From Bisgaardia hudsonensis (GTDB lineage: Bacteria; Pseudomonadota; Gammaproteobacteria; Enterobacterales; Pasteurellaceae), in the NCBI RefSeq assembly GCF_004345785.1, contig NZ_SLXI01000001.1, forward strand, positions 338,219 to 402,218: 64,000 nucleotides of DNA, read 5' to 3'. A program made the translations under genes and the position numbers. The notes below the pieces were generated by a model, which saw only the letters and a list, made by a program, of their open reading frames with translations, searched no databases and was not told the DNA's origin. Positions 48,642-60,077 of the stretch are shown here, piece by piece (position 1 is the stretch's first letter; every line of letters begins with the position of its first letter).

Positions 48642-49709
48642 ATGAAACCCATATTCGGCTCGGATTCACCCTTAGGGCTTCGTTTAATTATTGCCGTTAT
48701 TTTTTCTATTTCATTAATTATATTTGATGGAAAAAAGACTGACACAATGATTAAATTACGGAGTTTTTTGGAAACTTCGGTAAGTAGTTTATATTACTTT
48801 GCAAATGCACCAAGAATAGTATTAGATGGTTTGTCAACTAATTTAGTTGATACTAATAAATTACAAATTGAAAATGAAGTATTAAGAGAGCAGTTACGAA
48901 AAACAAATGCCGATCTTTTAATTCTCGATCAACTAAGTGTAGAAAATCAACGTTTACGTTTATTGCTTAATTCCCCTTTAAGAACAGATGAATACAAGAA
49001 AATAGGTGAGGTTTTAACTGCTGAAACAGATATTTATCGTCAACAAGTTATTATCAATCAAGGGGAAAAAGATGGGGCTTATGTTGGCCAGCCAATTATT
49101 GATGATAAAGGGATTGTCGGACAAATAATCTCGGTAGGACGTGATACAAGCCGAGTGCTTTTATTGACCGATATTACCCATTCTATTCCAGTACAAATAT
49201 TACGTAATGATGTACGAGTTATTGCAAGTGGTACAGGTCGTAGCGATGAATTAACATTAGATAATGTTCCGCGTTCTGTTGATATTGTTAAAGGAGACCT
49301 TTTAGTTACTTCTGGATTAGGTGGACGCTTTTTAGAAGGTTACCCTGTCGCTATTGTCCAAAGTGTTTCTCGTGATGGTAATAATTATTTCGCAACAATA
49401 GTGGCAAAGCCTTTAGCTTCTCTTGATAGATTGCGTTACATTCTATTATTATGGCCGACTAAAGAAGATATGCATAAAGCTCAATCTATTACCCCTGAAA
49501 TGGTACGTGAGGCCGTTCAACAGCGTTTGGAGCTTCAAGGTTCAGAGGGAAATAGGGTTAAAAAAACGCTAGTTTTAGAGGAAAATAAAACGAATGTGCC
49601 ACAAATTTCAGACTCTAAAGAAAATAATGATACAGAATTTACGCCAGTAGAAGATATTATACCTTCTAATATTGATAATAATATACAACAATATAGAGAG
49701 GAAGATTAG
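48642..49709 (+). CDS. mreC: Rod shape-determining protein MreC
   Basis: 355 residues. It has an N-terminal membrane segment (about 12-30, LRLIIAVIFSISLIIF), a coiled coil (about 65-110, LQIENEVLREQLRKTNADLLILDQ), and the periplasmic beta domains (INQGEKDGAYVGQPIIDDKGIVGQI, DITHSIPVQILRNDVRVIASGTG). It bridges MreB and the elongation synthases. The C-terminal tail after about 275 is polar and low in complexity. mreD begins at its last base. Confidence 0.97.
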   Translation: MKPIFGSDSPLGLRLIIAVIFSISLIIFDGKKTDTMIKLRSFLETSVSSLYYFANAPRIVLDGLSTNLVDTNKLQIENEVLREQLRKTNADLLILDQLSVENQRLRLLLNSPLRTDEYKKIGEVLTAETDIYRQQVIINQGEKDGAYVGQPIIDDKGIVGQIISVGRDTSRVLLLTDITHSIPVQILRNDVRVIASGTGRSDELTLDNVPRSVDIVKGDLLVTSGLGGRFLEGYPVAIVQSVSRDGNNYFATIVAKPLASLDRLRYILLLWPTKEDMHKAQSITPEMVREAVQQRLELQGSEGNRVKKTLVLEENKTNVPQISDSKENNDTEFTPVEDIIPSNIDNNIQQYREED

Positions 49710-50197
49710 TGAAAGGGCATTCTTTAATTCAACTTTTTGTTGTTGTAAGTCTTTTTATTATTACCTTAGTTCTTGAAATTGCACCTTGGCCTATTTCTTT
49801 GCATAATTTTAAACCATCTTGGTTGATATTAGTTTTAACTTATTGGGTATTAGCTATTCCTAATAGGCTAAGCATTGGTACTGGATTTATTTTAGGTATT
49901 CTTTGGGATGTAACATTAGGTTCTGTTCTTGGCGTTCATGCTTTAGTTTTATCTATTTTTACATATTTAATCGCAAAAAATCATAGAATATTACGCAATA
50001 TGTCTTTATGGTTTCAAAGTTTATTGATGATATTATTTGTTTTTATGCTTCGTTTTAGTATTTTCATGATTGATTTGTTTTTAAATAACGCATTTTTTGA
50101 GTGGCAAATTATTTGGGGAGCAATGATAAGTGGGCTTCTCTGGCCTTGGATTTTTCTACTATTAAGAAAGATTAGACGTTATTTAAATTTAAGATAA
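49709..50197 (+). CDS. mreD: Rod shape-determining protein MreD
   Basis: 162 residues, almost entirely hydrophobic with about five membrane segments, as in MreD. The motif IAPWPISLHNFKPSWLILVLTYWVLAIPNRLSIGTGFILGILWDVTLGSVLGVHAL is characteristic. It starts at GTG, overlapping the mreC stop (TTAGTG). Its 3' end overlaps the convergent lnt by 9 bases. Confidence 0.95.
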   Translation: MKGHSLIQLFVVVSLFIITLVLEIAPWPISLHNFKPSWLILVLTYWVLAIPNRLSIGTGFILGILWDVTLGSVLGVHALVLSIFTYLIAKNHRILRNMSLWFQSLLMILFVFMLRFSIFMIDLFLNNAFFEWQIIWGAMISGLLWPWIFLLLRKIRRYLNLR

Positions 50198-51730
50198 ATT
50201 AATCCTATGTAATTTTCTTGTTACATATATTCCGATAATATGCTGTATTATCCATATCACTATTAATAAATATAATGGAATATTGCCTAGTACTGAATAA
50301 GGCGTTTTTCCCTTTGTTGTAAAGATCTCATGAGTTAAACTTGTTTCGATAAATTGTGGTGCTTGAGATATTATTTTTCCTTGGGCATTGATAAATGCAG
50401 TAATTCCTGTATTTGTTGCTCTAATTACTGGTTTCCCTAGTTCTAAAGCACGCATTCTTGCCATTTGTAAATGCTGCCATGGACCAATACTGTCACCAAA
50501 CCAGGCATCATTGGATAAGGTTAGAATAAAATCGCTATCTTTTGTGATATTTTCTTGTAATTGTTTACCAAAAATTATTTCATAACAAATAGCTGGGGTA
50601 AATTTAAAGTTTTTAGCTAAGAAGTGCGGTTGAATTTCACTACCACTTTGAAAGTTTGACATCGGTAAATTAAAGACATTCCCTAATGGTCTTAGGATTG
50701 TTTCAATAGGGACATATTCTCCAAATGGCACAAGGTGATGTTTGATATAGCGATTTTCTGTTGTTAAATTATAAGGTAAGTCTTGTTTGCCAATATTTAT
50801 CATGGAATTAAATAATTTATTAGTTGTTGTATTATGATAAATAGATCCAATAATTATTTCGGTGTTAGACTTTTCAGCTGCCTCTTGTAATCCAGTTAAA
50901 AAAGGCTGAATATTATTTTCAGTTGTTGGAAAGGCTGCTTCGGGTAAAATGATGATATCAGTCTTTCCGAGTGAATTGGCTATCAATCTTTGATATATAT
51001 CCATTGTATTAAAAAAGTATTCTGGATCCCATTTTAGTTGTTGCGCTATATTGCCTTGTAATAGTGTTACCTTAGTACTTTTTTGTTGATTTTCTTCTGT
51101 AAATTTTATTGAAGAAGAAAAATATGCACTTGTTACCACCAAGAATAAGATAACAATATGTGTTAAAATAATAGGATGTGTTTTAGGATTACTTATTATA
51201 GAGGTGCAAAGTTGTAATAGGACAGCACTGACCCATACAGTAAAAAATGTTAATCCTTCTACACCAAAAATTGGTGCGATACCATTGAAAGGACTATCAA
51301 TTTGTGTATAACCAAATTGTAGCCAAGGAAATCCTGTAAATATTGTGCCTCTTAGGTATTCTGTAATAATCCAAACAGAAGGGATAAGAGCTAAGTTATT
51401 TATTTTAAATTTTTGGATGATATAGGTAAATAACAGAGGATATAGTGAGAGATAAGCAGAAAGCAGTATTACTAACGCATAACTAATAAAAATAGGCGTA
51501 CCACCAAATTGATGGATACTAACATTTAGCCAATTTATACCGATACTAAAGTAGGCAAGTCCCCAGAAAAAACTACCGATAAGTGCGGTCTTTTTATGAG
51601 GATTTTTAGCAATCCAAATTAACCCGCATAATGATATATAAGCAATTATCCAAATATCAAAAGGGGAGTAAGCAAAAACGCCAATTCCCCCTGTTATTAG
51701 GGCAAGAATATAAACTACGTAGGATCTCAT
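50189..51730 (-). CDS. lnt: Apolipoprotein N-acyltransferase
   Basis: 513 residues. Lnt adds the third acyl chain to lipoproteins at the periplasmic face of the inner membrane. About six N-terminal membrane segments (1-200) and one at the C-terminus (LGNIPLYLLIVIWIIQHI) frame a nitrilase-like domain with the catalytic Glu in IILPEAAFPT, a Lys, and the Cys in FTPAICYEIIFG. The gene starts directly after the corC stop; corC-lnt is a conserved pair. Confidence 0.96.
   Translation of the reverse strand: MRSYVVYILALITGGIGVFAYSPFDIWIIAYISLCGLIWIAKNPHKKTALIGSFFWGLAYFSIGINWLNVSIHQFGGTPIFISYALVILLSAYLSLYPLLFTYIIQKFKINNLALIPSVWIITEYLRGTIFTGFPWLQFGYTQIDSPFNGIAPIFGVEGLTFFTVWVSAVLLQLCTSIISNPKTHPIILTHIVILFLVVTSAYFSSSIKFTEENQQKSTKVTLLQGNIAQQLKWDPEYFFNTMDIYQRLIANSLGKTDIIILPEAAFPTTENNIQPFLTGLQEAAEKSNTEIIIGSIYHNTTTNKLFNSMINIGKQDLPYNLTTENRYIKHHLVPFGEYVPIETILRPLGNVFNLPMSNFQSGSEIQPHFLAKNFKFTPAICYEIIFGKQLQENITKDSDFILTLSNDAWFGDSIGPWQHLQMARMRALELGKPVIRATNTGITAFINAQGKIISQAPQFIETSLTHEIFTTKGKTPYSVLGNIPLYLLIVIWIIQHIIGIYVTRKLHRINLS
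50622..50630 (+). other. DNA uptake signal sequence
   Basis: Exact AAGTGCGGT within lnt. Confidence 0.85.
51581..51589 (+). other. DNA uptake signal sequence
   Basis: Exact AAGTGCGGT within lnt. Confidence 0.85.
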
Positions 51731-52648
51731 TTATGCTTCTTTTGATTCATCAGAATTATTTTTATCTACTGCTATATCAGTAATATCGGGAATTGTTACC
51801 CGTAATTGAATAATACGGCGACTATCGGCAGCTGTAACCTTAAAATGAAAGTTTTGTATGATTATTTCTTCCCCTCGTTTTGGTAAGTAGCCAAAAGCTT
51901 GCATAATTAATCCACCAATAGTATCAACTTCTTCATCTTCAAATTGGGTATTGAATTGTTCATTGAAATCTTCTATATCAGTTAATGCTTTGATAGCGTA
52001 AGTGTGACGAGATAGTTGTCGGATATCCATTGTATCTTCTTCGTCAAATTCATCTTCAATATCGCCTACAATTTGTTCTAATATGTCTTCGATAGTGACT
52101 AAACCTGAAACTGCACCAAATTCATCAACAACAATCGCCATATGAAAACGCTCAGAACGAAAATCTTTTAGCATTCTATCGACACGCTTACTTTCAGGAA
52201 CGATAACAGCAGGGCGTAGTAATTGTAATAAATTGAATTCTTCTGCATTTTTTCTTAAGAATGCAAGAAGTTCTTTAGCATGTAAAATTCCAGCAACATT
52301 ATCTCTCTCATCAGTAATAACAGGGAAACGAGAATGGGCTGAAGTTATAATTGTATCAAGGCAAGAATCTAAATTCTGATTCATTTCAAGAAATACTATT
52401 TGGGAGCGTGGTATCATGATGTCCCTTACTCGTAATTCAGCAATTTCCATGACACCTTCAATCATTTCTCGGGTATTTTGATCGATAAGTTCATTCTGCT
52501 CAGAATCACGGATAACCTCAACCAGTTCTTTTCTGTTTTTTAATTCGCCTTGGAAAAATCGTCCAAAAATTGATTGTAGAAAAGATTTGTTATGATGTGA
52601 TTTGTCTTTTTCAGTTGATATATCAGTTAAATTTTCTTGAGTATTCAT
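51731..52648 (-). CDS. corC: CorC/YbeX-family CBS-domain protein
   Basis: 305 residues. Two CBS domains lie at about 70-190 ([69 protein letters not shown]), followed by the CorC_HlyC domain ([21 protein letters not shown]). It is linked in the literature to magnesium/cobalt efflux; the exact role is uncertain. First gene of corC-lnt. Confidence 0.94.
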   Translation of the reverse strand: MNTQENLTDISTEKDKSHHNKSFLQSIFGRFFQGELKNRKELVEVIRDSEQNELIDQNTREMIEGVMEIAELRVRDIMIPRSQIVFLEMNQNLDSCLDTIITSAHSRFPVITDERDNVAGILHAKELLAFLRKNAEEFNLLQLLRPAVIVPESKRVDRMLKDFRSERFHMAIVVDEFGAVSGLVTIEDILEQIVGDIEDEFDEEDTMDIRQLSRHTYAIKALTDIEDFNEQFNTQFEDEEVDTIGGLIMQAFGYLPKRGEEIIIQNFHFKVTAADSRRIIQLRVTIPDITDIAVDKNNSDESKEA

Positions 52649-52815
52649 ATTTAAATATTTTCTATTTTATGTATTAAATTATTTTCAGCGAAAAATTAGC
52701 ATATTTTCAAGCTAATGACTAGCATATGTTCTGCTTTTATAAAAATAATAGCGTTAATTTGTTATCTTATCGTGTTAATTCATAAAAATTAAAAGTTAAT
52801 TAAAATAAATGAACT

Positions 52816-53844
52816 TTACTTGATGAATATCTGATAGCTCGTCCAATGGTGATATTTTTCATTTGCTTTGATTATTCCACCAAATTTATACCATTCAGGG
52901 TGATTTGGTGTATCAGGCAGTGCTTGTGTTTCTAAAGCAATACCAGAATAATCATAATAATGTTTACCTATACGGTTAATTGTTCCTTCAAGATAATTTC
53001 CGGTATAAATTTGAATTGCTGGTTGTGATGTTTTGATACAAAGTGAGATTTTTTCATCTGACGAAGTTAATTTCACACTTGGTTGCTCATGATTTTTAGC
53101 CAGTAAAAACGAGTGATCATAGCCTTTGGTAATTGTTTGCTCTTCTTTTAAAAAGTCCTGTCCTATTAATTTTTCTTGGTTAAAATCAAAACTTGTATTT
53201 TTAACTAATTTTAATGGTGCGTTAGGAATACCTTGAGAATCAACAGGCAAAAAATAGTCGGCAGATAATTGTAACTTGTGATGACGAATATCTGTTCCTT
53301 GCTCAGCGTTATCTAAGTTAAAGTAAGCGTGATTAGTTAAATTAAGTGGTGTATCTTGATCACTTTCCGCATTGAACTCAATTTTGATACCATTTTTTTC
53401 CAGTATATAGGTAACAAATACTTTTACATTGCCAGGAAAACCTTGCTCGCCATTAATTGAGAAATGTGAAAATTGTATAAAATTCTCACCGCACTTTTCT
53501 ATGTTCCAACGAATTTTATCAAAGCCTTTTGGACCGCCATGAAGTTGATGCTGATCTTGATTAGCATTTAATAAATAGCTTTTACCATTTATTTCAAATT
53601 GACTATTGGCGATACGGTTTGCATAACGCCCAATAGTAGCGCCCATATAAACAGACTGCTTATCATAATTATTTGGTAAGCAACCTAACAGTATTTCTCG
53701 GTAATTTTCTTCTATTTTTACTTTATAAGAGAGCCAAGTGGCTCCCCAATCCATTACTTGAATAGATATGTTATCTAAACTAAGAGTAAAAATATTGAAT
53801 GGTTTACCATCAGGTGCTATTCCTTGGTTAATTTTTTCTAGCAT
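52816..53844 (-). CDS. galM: Aldose 1-epimerase (galactose mutarotase)
   Basis: 342 residues from the ATG at 53844, which has AGGAG 8 bases upstream and yields [13 protein letters not shown]; an ATG nine codons further up is less likely. GalM interconverts alpha- and beta-galactose. Family motifs: [39 protein letters not shown] (catalytic His) and [15 protein letters not shown] (catalytic Glu). Third gene of galTKM; its start overlaps the galK end by 7 bases. Confidence 0.96.
   Translation of the reverse strand: MLEKINQGIAPDGKPFNIFTLSLDNISIQVMDWGATWLSYKVKIEENYREILLGCLPNNYDKQSVYMGATIGRYANRIANSQFEINGKSYLLNANQDQHQLHGGPKGFDKIRWNIEKCGENFIQFSHFSINGEQGFPGNVKVFVTYILEKNGIKIEFNAESDQDTPLNLTNHAYFNLDNAEQGTDIRHHKLQLSADYFLPVDSQGIPNAPLKLVKNTSFDFNQEKLIGQDFLKEEQTITKGYDHSFLLAKNHEQPSVKLTSSDEKISLCIKTSQPAIQIYTGNYLEGTINRIGKHYYDYSGIALETQALPDTPNHPEWYKFGGIIKANEKYHHWTSYQIFIK
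53488..53496 (-). other. DNA uptake signal sequence
   Basis: ACCGCACTT within galM. Confidence 0.85.
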
Positions 53845-54995
53845 ACAACTACTCCTTGAGATGCGGTGCATACATAGAAATCTTCTTTTAAACCTGTTTG
53901 TTTTTCATAGTTCTCGGAGATAATTTGACGAACCGCCTCTACTTTATCTAATGGTGCTAGAGCAACAATACAACCTCCAAATCCACCACCAGTCATTCTT
54001 GCGCCACCTTTATTTCCAATGACTAATTGTGCTAATTCAACAAGATAGTCAATTTGTGGAACAGTAATTTCAAAATCATCACGCATAGAATCATGAGATT
54101 CACCCATTAACTTGCCTAAGCGAGTAATATCACCTTGTTTTAAGGCTTCAACAGCTTCAAGTACGCGTTGATTTTCAGTGATAACGTGTCTTGCCCGTTT
54201 TGCCACTTTTTCATCTAAAGCGATAAGTTCATTTTCTCGTTGTTTAAAGGTTTCAATAGAAACATCTCTTAGGGCTTTTACCCCAAAAAATTTAGCGGCT
54301 ATTTCACATTGTTGACGACGTTCATTATATTCGCCTGCCACAAGATCGTGTTTTACATGAGAGTTGACAATCATTACGGCAATATTATGAGGAACAGGTG
54401 TTGGGATAGTATCAAGGCTACGGCAGTCAATCATTAATAAATGATCTTTTTGACCAAGTGCAGAGATAAGCTGATCCATATTCCCACACTGGCAACCAAC
54501 AAACTGATTTTCAGCCTTTTGACCAACTAAGGCTATTTCTGTATTGGAAATTGGGAGATTAGCTAATTGTTGACAAAATTTACCGATAGCGACCTCTAAG
54601 GAAGCAGATGAGCTTAACCCTGCGGAAAGTGGAACATTTCCACTAATCACTAAATCAGCACCTTGTTTAAAATCTGGACAAGATTCTTGAATAAATTTAA
54701 CTACACCACGAACATAGCCTGTCCATTTTTCTTTTGGATTAACTGTAATTTCTTCTGCTAAAGAAAATTCATCAAATTGTTTTAAATCAGAAGCATACAC
54801 TTTGAAAATACTATCATCACGTTTTGCTCCACTTATTGCCGTACCATAATTGATAGCACATGGCATAACAAATCCATCGTTATAGTCGGTATGTTCACCA
54901 ATAATATTAACTCTACCAGGAGCGTACACATTTAAAGTAGAAGTGCGGTTAAATTTTTCTTTGAATATTTGTTTTGCTAATTCTTGTGGGCTCAT
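53838..54995 (-). CDS. galK: Galactokinase
   Basis: 385 residues of the GHMP kinase family. GalK phosphorylates galactose in the Leloir pathway. Motifs: [21 protein letters not shown] near the N-terminus, [18 protein letters not shown] (ATP loop) and [19 protein letters not shown] near the C-terminus. Between galT and galM, on the minus strand. Confidence 0.97.
   Translation of the reverse strand: MSPQELAKQIFKEKFNRTSTLNVYAPGRVNIIGEHTDYNDGFVMPCAINYGTAISGAKRDDSIFKVYASDLKQFDEFSLAEEITVNPKEKWTGYVRGVVKFIQESCPDFKQGADLVISGNVPLSAGLSSSASLEVAIGKFCQQLANLPISNTEIALVGQKAENQFVGCQCGNMDQLISALGQKDHLLMIDCRSLDTIPTPVPHNIAVMIVNSHVKHDLVAGEYNERRQQCEIAAKFFGVKALRDVSIETFKQRENELIALDEKVAKRARHVITENQRVLEAVEALKQGDITRLGKLMGESHDSMRDDFEITVPQIDYLVELAQLVIGNKGGARMTGGGFGGCIVALAPLDKVEAVRQIISENYEKQTGLKEDFYVCTASQGVVVC
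54941..54949 (+). other. DNA uptake signal sequence
   Basis: Exact AAGTGCGGT near the 5' end of galK. Confidence 0.85.
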
Positions 54996-55044
54996 ACAAT
55001 CTCTCCAATATAAAATTATTTTCTATAATAAATTAGTTAAGTGA

Positions 55045-56097
55045 TTATGAACGTTCTTTATAGTGAACACCACTTAAATTTCTCAATCTTTCTGCGGCTT
55101 GTTCAGCGGTAAGATCTCGTTGACTTTCCCCTAGCATTTCGTAACCAACCATAAATTTACGCACTGTTGCAGAGCGTAATAATGGTGGATAGAAATGGGC
55201 ATGTAATTGCCAATGGTTATTTTCCTGACCATTAAATGGCGCAGCATGAAATCCCATTGAATAAGGGAAGGAAGTTTCAAATAAATTATCATATTTGGTT
55301 GTTAATTTTTTGAGTATAACAGCGAGATCTTTTGCTTGCTCTTTCGTTAAATCAGTTAATCTTTTTATATGTTTTTTTGGTAATAATAATGTTTCAAATG
55401 GCCAAACAGCCCAATAAGGAACAACAACAACCCAATGTTTAGTTTCTACAACAATACGCTCTTTTTTCTCTAATTCACGTTGTACATAGTCCATGAGTAA
55501 AACAGAGCCATATTTTTGTTGATAGTTATATTGTGCTTTATCTGTACGAGCGACTTCACTTGGTAAAAAACTATTTGCCCAAATTTGTCCATGTGGATGA
55601 GGATTTGAGCAACCCATAGCGGCTCCTTTGTTTTCAAAAATTTGTACCCATTGGTATTTTTTTCCTAATTCTGTTAATTGTTCTTGCCATACTTTAATGA
55701 CTTCATAAATTTCATTTTCAGAGAGTAATGGTAATGTTTTACTGTGGTCTGGTGAGAAACAAATAACACGACTTTCACCTCTAGCTTCGCTTGCTTGAAA
55801 GAGTGGATCATCAGAAATTGGTGGCGTTGGTGTATCTGCTAAGAGTGCAGAAAAATCATTTTTAAACACATAAGGTTTTTTATAATCAGGATTTTGTTCA
55901 CCTGTAATTCGTTTGTTACTAGGACAAAGATAGCAAGTTGGATCATAGTTTGGTTTTTCTTCATCAGAAGTTTTTTCTTGTTGTCCTTGCCAAGGGCGTT
56001 TTGCTCTATGCGGTGATACCAAAACCCACTGTTCTGTTAAAGGATTATAACGACGATGTGGATGATCTGTTGGAATAAATATATCTAAAGAATCCAT
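55045..56097 (-). CDS. galT: Galactose-1-phosphate uridylyltransferase
   Basis: 350 residues. GalT moves UMP from UDP-glucose to galactose-1-phosphate. The active-site HPHGQIW contains the nucleotidylated His; CYLCPSNKR provides metal-binding Cys residues, and [11 protein letters not shown] lies near the C-terminus. First gene of galTKM; galE is not in the window. A gal operator lies 17 bases upstream of its start. Confidence 0.97.
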   Translation of the reverse strand: MDSLDIFIPTDHPHRRYNPLTEQWVLVSPHRAKRPWQGQQEKTSDEEKPNYDPTCYLCPSNKRITGEQNPDYKKPYVFKNDFSALLADTPTPPISDDPLFQASEARGESRVICFSPDHSKTLPLLSENEIYEVIKVWQEQLTELGKKYQWVQIFENKGAAMGCSNPHPHGQIWANSFLPSEVARTDKAQYNYQQKYGSVLLMDYVQRELEKKERIVVETKHWVVVVPYWAVWPFETLLLPKKHIKRLTDLTKEQAKDLAVILKKLTTKYDNLFETSFPYSMGFHAAPFNGQENNHWQLHAHFYPPLLRSATVRKFMVGYEMLGESQRDLTAEQAAERLRNLSGVHYKERS

Positions 56098-56113
56098 AAT
56101 ATCTCTCCATTTA

Positions 56114-56129
56114 ATGTAAACGATTACAA
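56114..56129. promoter_or_regulatory. Gal operator upstream of galT
   Basis: ATGTAAACGATTACAA fits the GalR/GalS consensus GTGTAANCGNTTACAC at all but the outer bases. Confidence 0.8.
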
Positions 56130-56168
56130 AATTTTCTAAAATATTAACATAATATAATATATCGGATC

Positions 56169-56184
56169 TGTTAAGTAGATCACA
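56169..56184. promoter_or_regulatory. CRP-like site between galT and the gal regulator
   Basis: TGTTA-AGTAGA-TCACA, one mismatch from the CRP consensus. Confidence 0.65.
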
Positions 56185-56247
56185 TATTGTAGTTGTAGTA
56201 GTAGACAGAGAGAATTTATTATGTAATAAATTGCCAAGTAATTTTTA

Positions 56248-56259
56248 GAAAACGTTTTC
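56248..56259. promoter_or_regulatory. LacI-family-type palindrome upstream of the gal regulator gene
   Basis: GAAAACGTTTTC, a perfect 12-bp palindrome with the central CG typical of LacI-family operators, 48 bases before the regulator start. It differs from the gal operators, so autoregulation or another family member is possible. Confidence 0.45.
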
Positions 56260-56306
56260 AGATAAAAGTGAATTGATTTCACGGTTTTAGTATGAGGCTA
56301 AATAAT

Positions 56307-57314
56307 ATGATAACGATACACGATGTCGCCAAAAAAGCAGGAGTTTCTGTTGCCACAGTTTCTCGTGTACTAAATAAGAACAATTCTGTTAGCGAAAAAG
56401 CATGTATTGCTGTTAAAAAAGCGGTTATTGAACTGAATTATCATCCAAATGCTAACGCAAAAGCATTAGTTCAGAATAAAACGGATACTGTTGGTGTGGT
56501 TGTTACTGATGTAGCCGATCCATTCTTTGCTATTTTAGTGAAATCTGTTGATAAAGTTGCTGATGAACATCATAAAAGTATATTGATAGGTATTGGTTAC
56601 CATAATGAATTGAAAGAGAGAGAAGCAATAGAAACATTATTAAGAAAGCGTTGCACTTGTCTTGTCGTGCATTCAAAGGCACTAAGCGATCGAGAATTAG
56701 GGGAATATCTTGATAAGATACCTGGAATGGTCGTGATCAACCGTATTATTGAAGGTTATGAAAATCGTTGCGTGAGTTTAAATAATAGTAAAGGTAGTTT
56801 TATTGCTACAGAAATGTTGATAAAACAAAAACATCAGCATATTGCTTATATTGGCTCTAATCATAAGATAACAGATGAATTTGAAAGATTAAATGGTTAT
56901 TTATCTGCATTAAAGACACATAATATTCCTATCGTAGAAAATGCTATTGTCCATAATACCCCTGATTTTGAAGGGGGTGAAAAAGCAATGATTGAATTAT
57001 TAAGCTATAATGCTAATTTAACAGCGGTTGTTGCTTATAATGATACGATGGCAGCTGGCGCTATTTCTATTCTAAATGAAAATAATATACAAGTTCCACA
57101 ACAATTTTCTATCGTTGGTTTTGATGATATGCCAATTTCTCGTTATTTAATACCAAAATTAACAACTATTCGTTATCCCATTGATTTAATGGCTACTTAT
57201 GCGGCTAATCTTGCATTAAGTTTAGTTGATGAGGATATTAATACTCCTGTTGTCAGTAAATTCAACCCAACTTTAGTTAGACGTTTTTCTACTGGGATAT
57301 GTCATAAAGTGTGA
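56307..57314 (+). CDS. galR: LacI-family repressor of galactose genes (GalR/GalS type)
   Basis: 335 residues from the ATG at 56307, preceded by GAGG, giving [23 protein letters not shown], the classic LacI-type helix-turn-helix; an ATG five codons upstream is less likely. The rest is a periplasmic-binding-protein-like sensor domain ([60 protein letters not shown]). It stands between galTKM and mglBAC, both of which have gal operators, so galactose-responsive repression of both is likely. Confidence 0.9.
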   Translation: MITIHDVAKKAGVSVATVSRVLNKNNSVSEKACIAVKKAVIELNYHPNANAKALVQNKTDTVGVVVTDVADPFFAILVKSVDKVADEHHKSILIGIGYHNELKEREAIETLLRKRCTCLVVHSKALSDRELGEYLDKIPGMVVINRIIEGYENRCVSLNNSKGSFIATEMLIKQKHQHIAYIGSNHKITDEFERLNGYLSALKTHNIPIVENAIVHNTPDFEGGEKAMIELLSYNANLTAVVAYNDTMAAGAISILNENNIQVPQQFSIVGFDDMPISRYLIPKLTTIRYPIDLMATYAANLALSLVDEDINTPVVSKFNPTLVRRFSTGICHKV

Positions 57315-57340
57315 TCTACTCTACAAATTAATTAAAATAA

Positions 57341-57356
57341 ATGTAATCGTTTACAT
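57341..57356. promoter_or_regulatory. Gal operator upstream of mglB
   Basis: ATGTAATCGTTTACAT matches GTGTAANCGNTTACAC at all but the two outer bases. Confidence 0.8.
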
Positions 57357-57359
57357 AAA

Positions 57360-57375
57360 TGTGAAATAGATCACA
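57360..57375. promoter_or_regulatory. CRP site upstream of mglB
   Basis: TGTGA-AATAGA-TCACA, a perfect match to the CRP consensus, 3 bases from the gal operator and 115 bases before mglB. Confidence 0.85.
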
Positions 57376-57489
57376 GACTAAATGATTTTTTTCTTATAGG
57401 CTATACGTAGAGTTACTTAGGGATCAGAATTTGATTTTGCTATAGGTAATTGAAAATCACAAATTAATTCACTTTATTAGGAGAATTTT

Positions 57490-58482
57490 ATGAAAAAGAC
57501 AGTATTAAGTGCAGTCGCATTAGCTGTGGGGTTAGGTTCTATCGTATCTTCTGCTCAAGCAGCGGATCGTGTCGGTGTTACTATTTATAAATATGATGAT
57601 AATTTTATGGCTCTTATGCGTCAAGAAATTGAAAAAGAAGCAGCAAATCATAAAAGTATTGAATTATTGATGAATGACTCTCAAAATTCTCAATCTGTTC
57701 AAAATGATCAAATTGATGTTCTTATTTCTAAGGGCGTAAAAACATTAGCGATTAATTTGGTGGATCCAGCCGCTGCGCCTACAATTATTAGAAAAGCAAA
57801 ACGTGATGATATTCCTGTTATTTTCTTCAATAAAGATCCTGGTGAAAAGGCGATTGCTAGCTATCCAAAAGCTTATTATGTAGGAACGAATCCTCAAGAA
57901 TCTGGCGTAATTCAAGGTGATTTAGTCGCTAAACATTGGAAATCTCATCCTGAATATGATTTGAATAAAGATGGCAAAATCCAATATGTATTATTAAAAG
58001 GTGAACCAGGACATCCAGATGCTGAAGCTCGTACAAAATACGTTATTGAGCAACTTAATTCATTAGGTATCCAAACTGAAGAATTATTTAATGATACAGC
58101 GATGTGGGATGCTGCGATGGCTAAAGATAAAACTGATGCTTGGTTATCAAGTTCAAAAGCAAAAGATATTGAGGTTATCATCGCTAATAACGATGGTATG
58201 GCAATGGGTGCTTTAGAAGCGACCAAGGCACATGGTAAGAAACTACCAATTTTTGGTGTCGATGCATTACCTGAAGTACTACAATTAATCCAAAAAGGTG
58301 AAGTTGCAGGAACTGTATTGAATGATGGTGTTGGTCAAGGTCAAGCTATTGTTCAGTTATCTGATAATTTAGCCGCTGGTAAGCCAGCAACTGAAGGGAC
58401 TAAATGGCAGTTAAAAGACCGTGTTGTTCGTATTCCATATGTTGGAGTAGATAAAGATAATCTTTCTGAATTTCTAAAATAA
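57490..58482 (+). CDS. mglB: Galactose/glucose-binding protein of the Mgl ABC importer
   Basis: 330 residues. A Sec signal peptide ends VSSAQA before [16 protein letters not shown]. The mature protein is a type I periplasmic binding protein; the EF-hand-like calcium loop [11 protein letters not shown] and the residues [17 protein letters not shown] and [10 protein letters not shown] are those of the galactose/glucose-binding protein. It delivers sugar to MglAC and can also serve chemoreceptors in motile species. Confidence 0.97.
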   Translation: MKKTVLSAVALAVGLGSIVSSAQAADRVGVTIYKYDDNFMALMRQEIEKEAANHKSIELLMNDSQNSQSVQNDQIDVLISKGVKTLAINLVDPAAAPTIIRKAKRDDIPVIFFNKDPGEKAIASYPKAYYVGTNPQESGVIQGDLVAKHWKSHPEYDLNKDGKIQYVLLKGEPGHPDAEARTKYVIEQLNSLGIQTEELFNDTAMWDAAMAKDKTDAWLSSSKAKDIEVIIANNDGMAMGALEATKAHGKKLPIFGVDALPEVLQLIQKGEVAGTVLNDGVGQGQAIVQLSDNLAAGKPATEGTKWQLKDRVVRIPYVGVDKDNLSEFLK

Positions 58483-58498
58483 TAGTTGTAAGTTAACG

Positions 58499-58520
58499 GG
58501 GGAGAGATATCTCCCCTATT
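58499..58520 (+). terminator. Intercistronic hairpin between mglB and mglA
   Basis: GGGGAGA-GATA-TCTCCCC followed by TATTTTA. It probably limits expression of mglA and mglC relative to mglB. Confidence 0.7.
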
Positions 58521-58536
58521 TTATGTGAGGTTGGAT

Positions 58537-60057
58537 ATGACTGTACAAACTCCAAATCAAGAGAAAGAAGTTCTGCTTCAGATGACTAATGTTTGCAAGA
58601 GTTTTCCTGGAGTGAAGGCGCTTGATAATGCAAATCTTACTGTAAAATCTTATTCCGTTCATGCGTTGATGGGGGAGAATGGAGCAGGAAAATCGACATT
58701 ATTAAAATGTTTATTTGGTATTTATGCAAAAGATGAAGGTGAAATACTTTTTTTAGGTAAGCCTGTTGATTTTAAAACGTCAAAGGAAGCACTTGAAAAT
58801 GGTATTTCTATGGTGCATCAAGAATTAAATTTGGTTCGTCAAAGTAGCGTGATGGATAATTTGTGGCTAGGACGTTATCCATTAAAAGCTGGGTTCGTTG
58901 ATCACGCAAAAATGTATAAAGATACCAAAGCGATTTTTGATGAATTAGACATAAATGTTGATCCTAAAGAAAAAGTATCAAAGTTATCTGTATCTCAAAT
59001 GCAGATGATCGAAATAGCCAAAGCATTTTCTTATAATGCCAAAATCGTCATTATGGATGAGCCAACCTCTTCATTATCTGAGAAAGAAGTCGATCATTTA
59101 TTTAAAATTATCGAAAAGTTAAAACAGCGTGGTTGTGGCATTATTTATATTTCTCACAAAATGGATGAGATTTTCAAAATCTGTGATGAAGTAACCATTT
59201 TGCGTGATGGAAAATGGATTAATACTGTGTCAGTTCAAGATACCACAATGAATGATATTGTCGCAATGATGGTTGGACGAGAACTAACACAACGTTTTCC
59301 TGAAAAAACAAATGAACCAAAAGAGGTTATTTTAGAGGTTGAAAATCTGACAGCACTTAATCAACCTTCTATTCAAGATGTTAGTTTTGAATTACGAAAA
59401 GGCGAAATTTTAGGTGTTGCGGGATTAGTTGGTGCGAGACGTACGGATATTGTAGAAACTATTTTTGGGGTTCGTGAACGTCAATCAGGAACAATTAAAT
59501 TACATGGTAAAACAGTAAAAAATCGTACCGCACTTGAGGCAATAAATAATGGATTTGCCCTTGTTACTGAGGAACGTCGTTCTACGGGTATTTATGCAAA
59601 TTTAAGTATTGAGTTTAATTCTCTAATTTCTAATATGAAATCCTATTTAGGTAAATTTGGTTTACTGAGTAGCAAAAAAATGAGTAGTGATACTCAATGG
59701 GTAATTGATTCAATGAATGTTAAAACCCCTTCTCATAAAACGAATATTGGTTCTTTATCAGGGGGAAATCAACAAAAAGTCGTTATTGGACGTTGGTTAT
59801 TGACTCAGCCCGAAATTCTTATGTTAGATGAGCCTACTCGTGGAATTGATATTGGCGCTAAATTTGAAATTTATCAACTTATTATGCAATTAGCGCAGAA
59901 AGATAAGGGAATCATAATGATTTCTTCTGAAATGCCAGAGTTATTAGGTGTGACAGATCGTATATTAGTGATGAGTAATGGAAGAATAGCTGGTATCGTG
60001 GAAACAGCAAAAACTACTCAAGAAGAAATTTTACAGCTTGCTGCAAAATATTTATAA
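58537..60057 (+). CDS. mglA: Galactose/methyl galactoside ABC importer ATPase
   Basis: 506 residues with two fused ATPase domains: [33 protein letters not shown] in the first and the degenerate [43 protein letters not shown] in the second. The ATG at 58537 has GAGG 7 bases upstream; an in-frame GTG at 58525 is part of that region and is rejected. The second half has GLVGARR where relatives usually show GAGR. Confidence 0.96.
   Translation: MTVQTPNQEKEVLLQMTNVCKSFPGVKALDNANLTVKSYSVHALMGENGAGKSTLLKCLFGIYAKDEGEILFLGKPVDFKTSKEALENGISMVHQELNLVRQSSVMDNLWLGRYPLKAGFVDHAKMYKDTKAIFDELDINVDPKEKVSKLSVSQMQMIEIAKAFSYNAKIVIMDEPTSSLSEKEVDHLFKIIEKLKQRGCGIIYISHKMDEIFKICDEVTILRDGKWINTVSVQDTTMNDIVAMMVGRELTQRFPEKTNEPKEVILEVENLTALNQPSIQDVSFELRKGEILGVAGLVGARRTDIVETIFGVRERQSGTIKLHGKTVKNRTALEAINNGFALVTEERRSTGIYANLSIEFNSLISNMKSYLGKFGLLSSKKMSSDTQWVIDSMNVKTPSHKTNIGSLSGGNQQKVVIGRWLLTQPEILMLDEPTRGIDIGAKFEIYQLIMQLAQKDKGIIMISSEMPELLGVTDRILVMSNGRIAGIVETAKTTQEEILQLAAKYL
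59527..59535 (-). other. DNA uptake signal sequence
   Basis: ACCGCACTT within mglA. Confidence 0.85.
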
Positions 60058-60077
60058 AGAATAGAAGGAAATGTATT

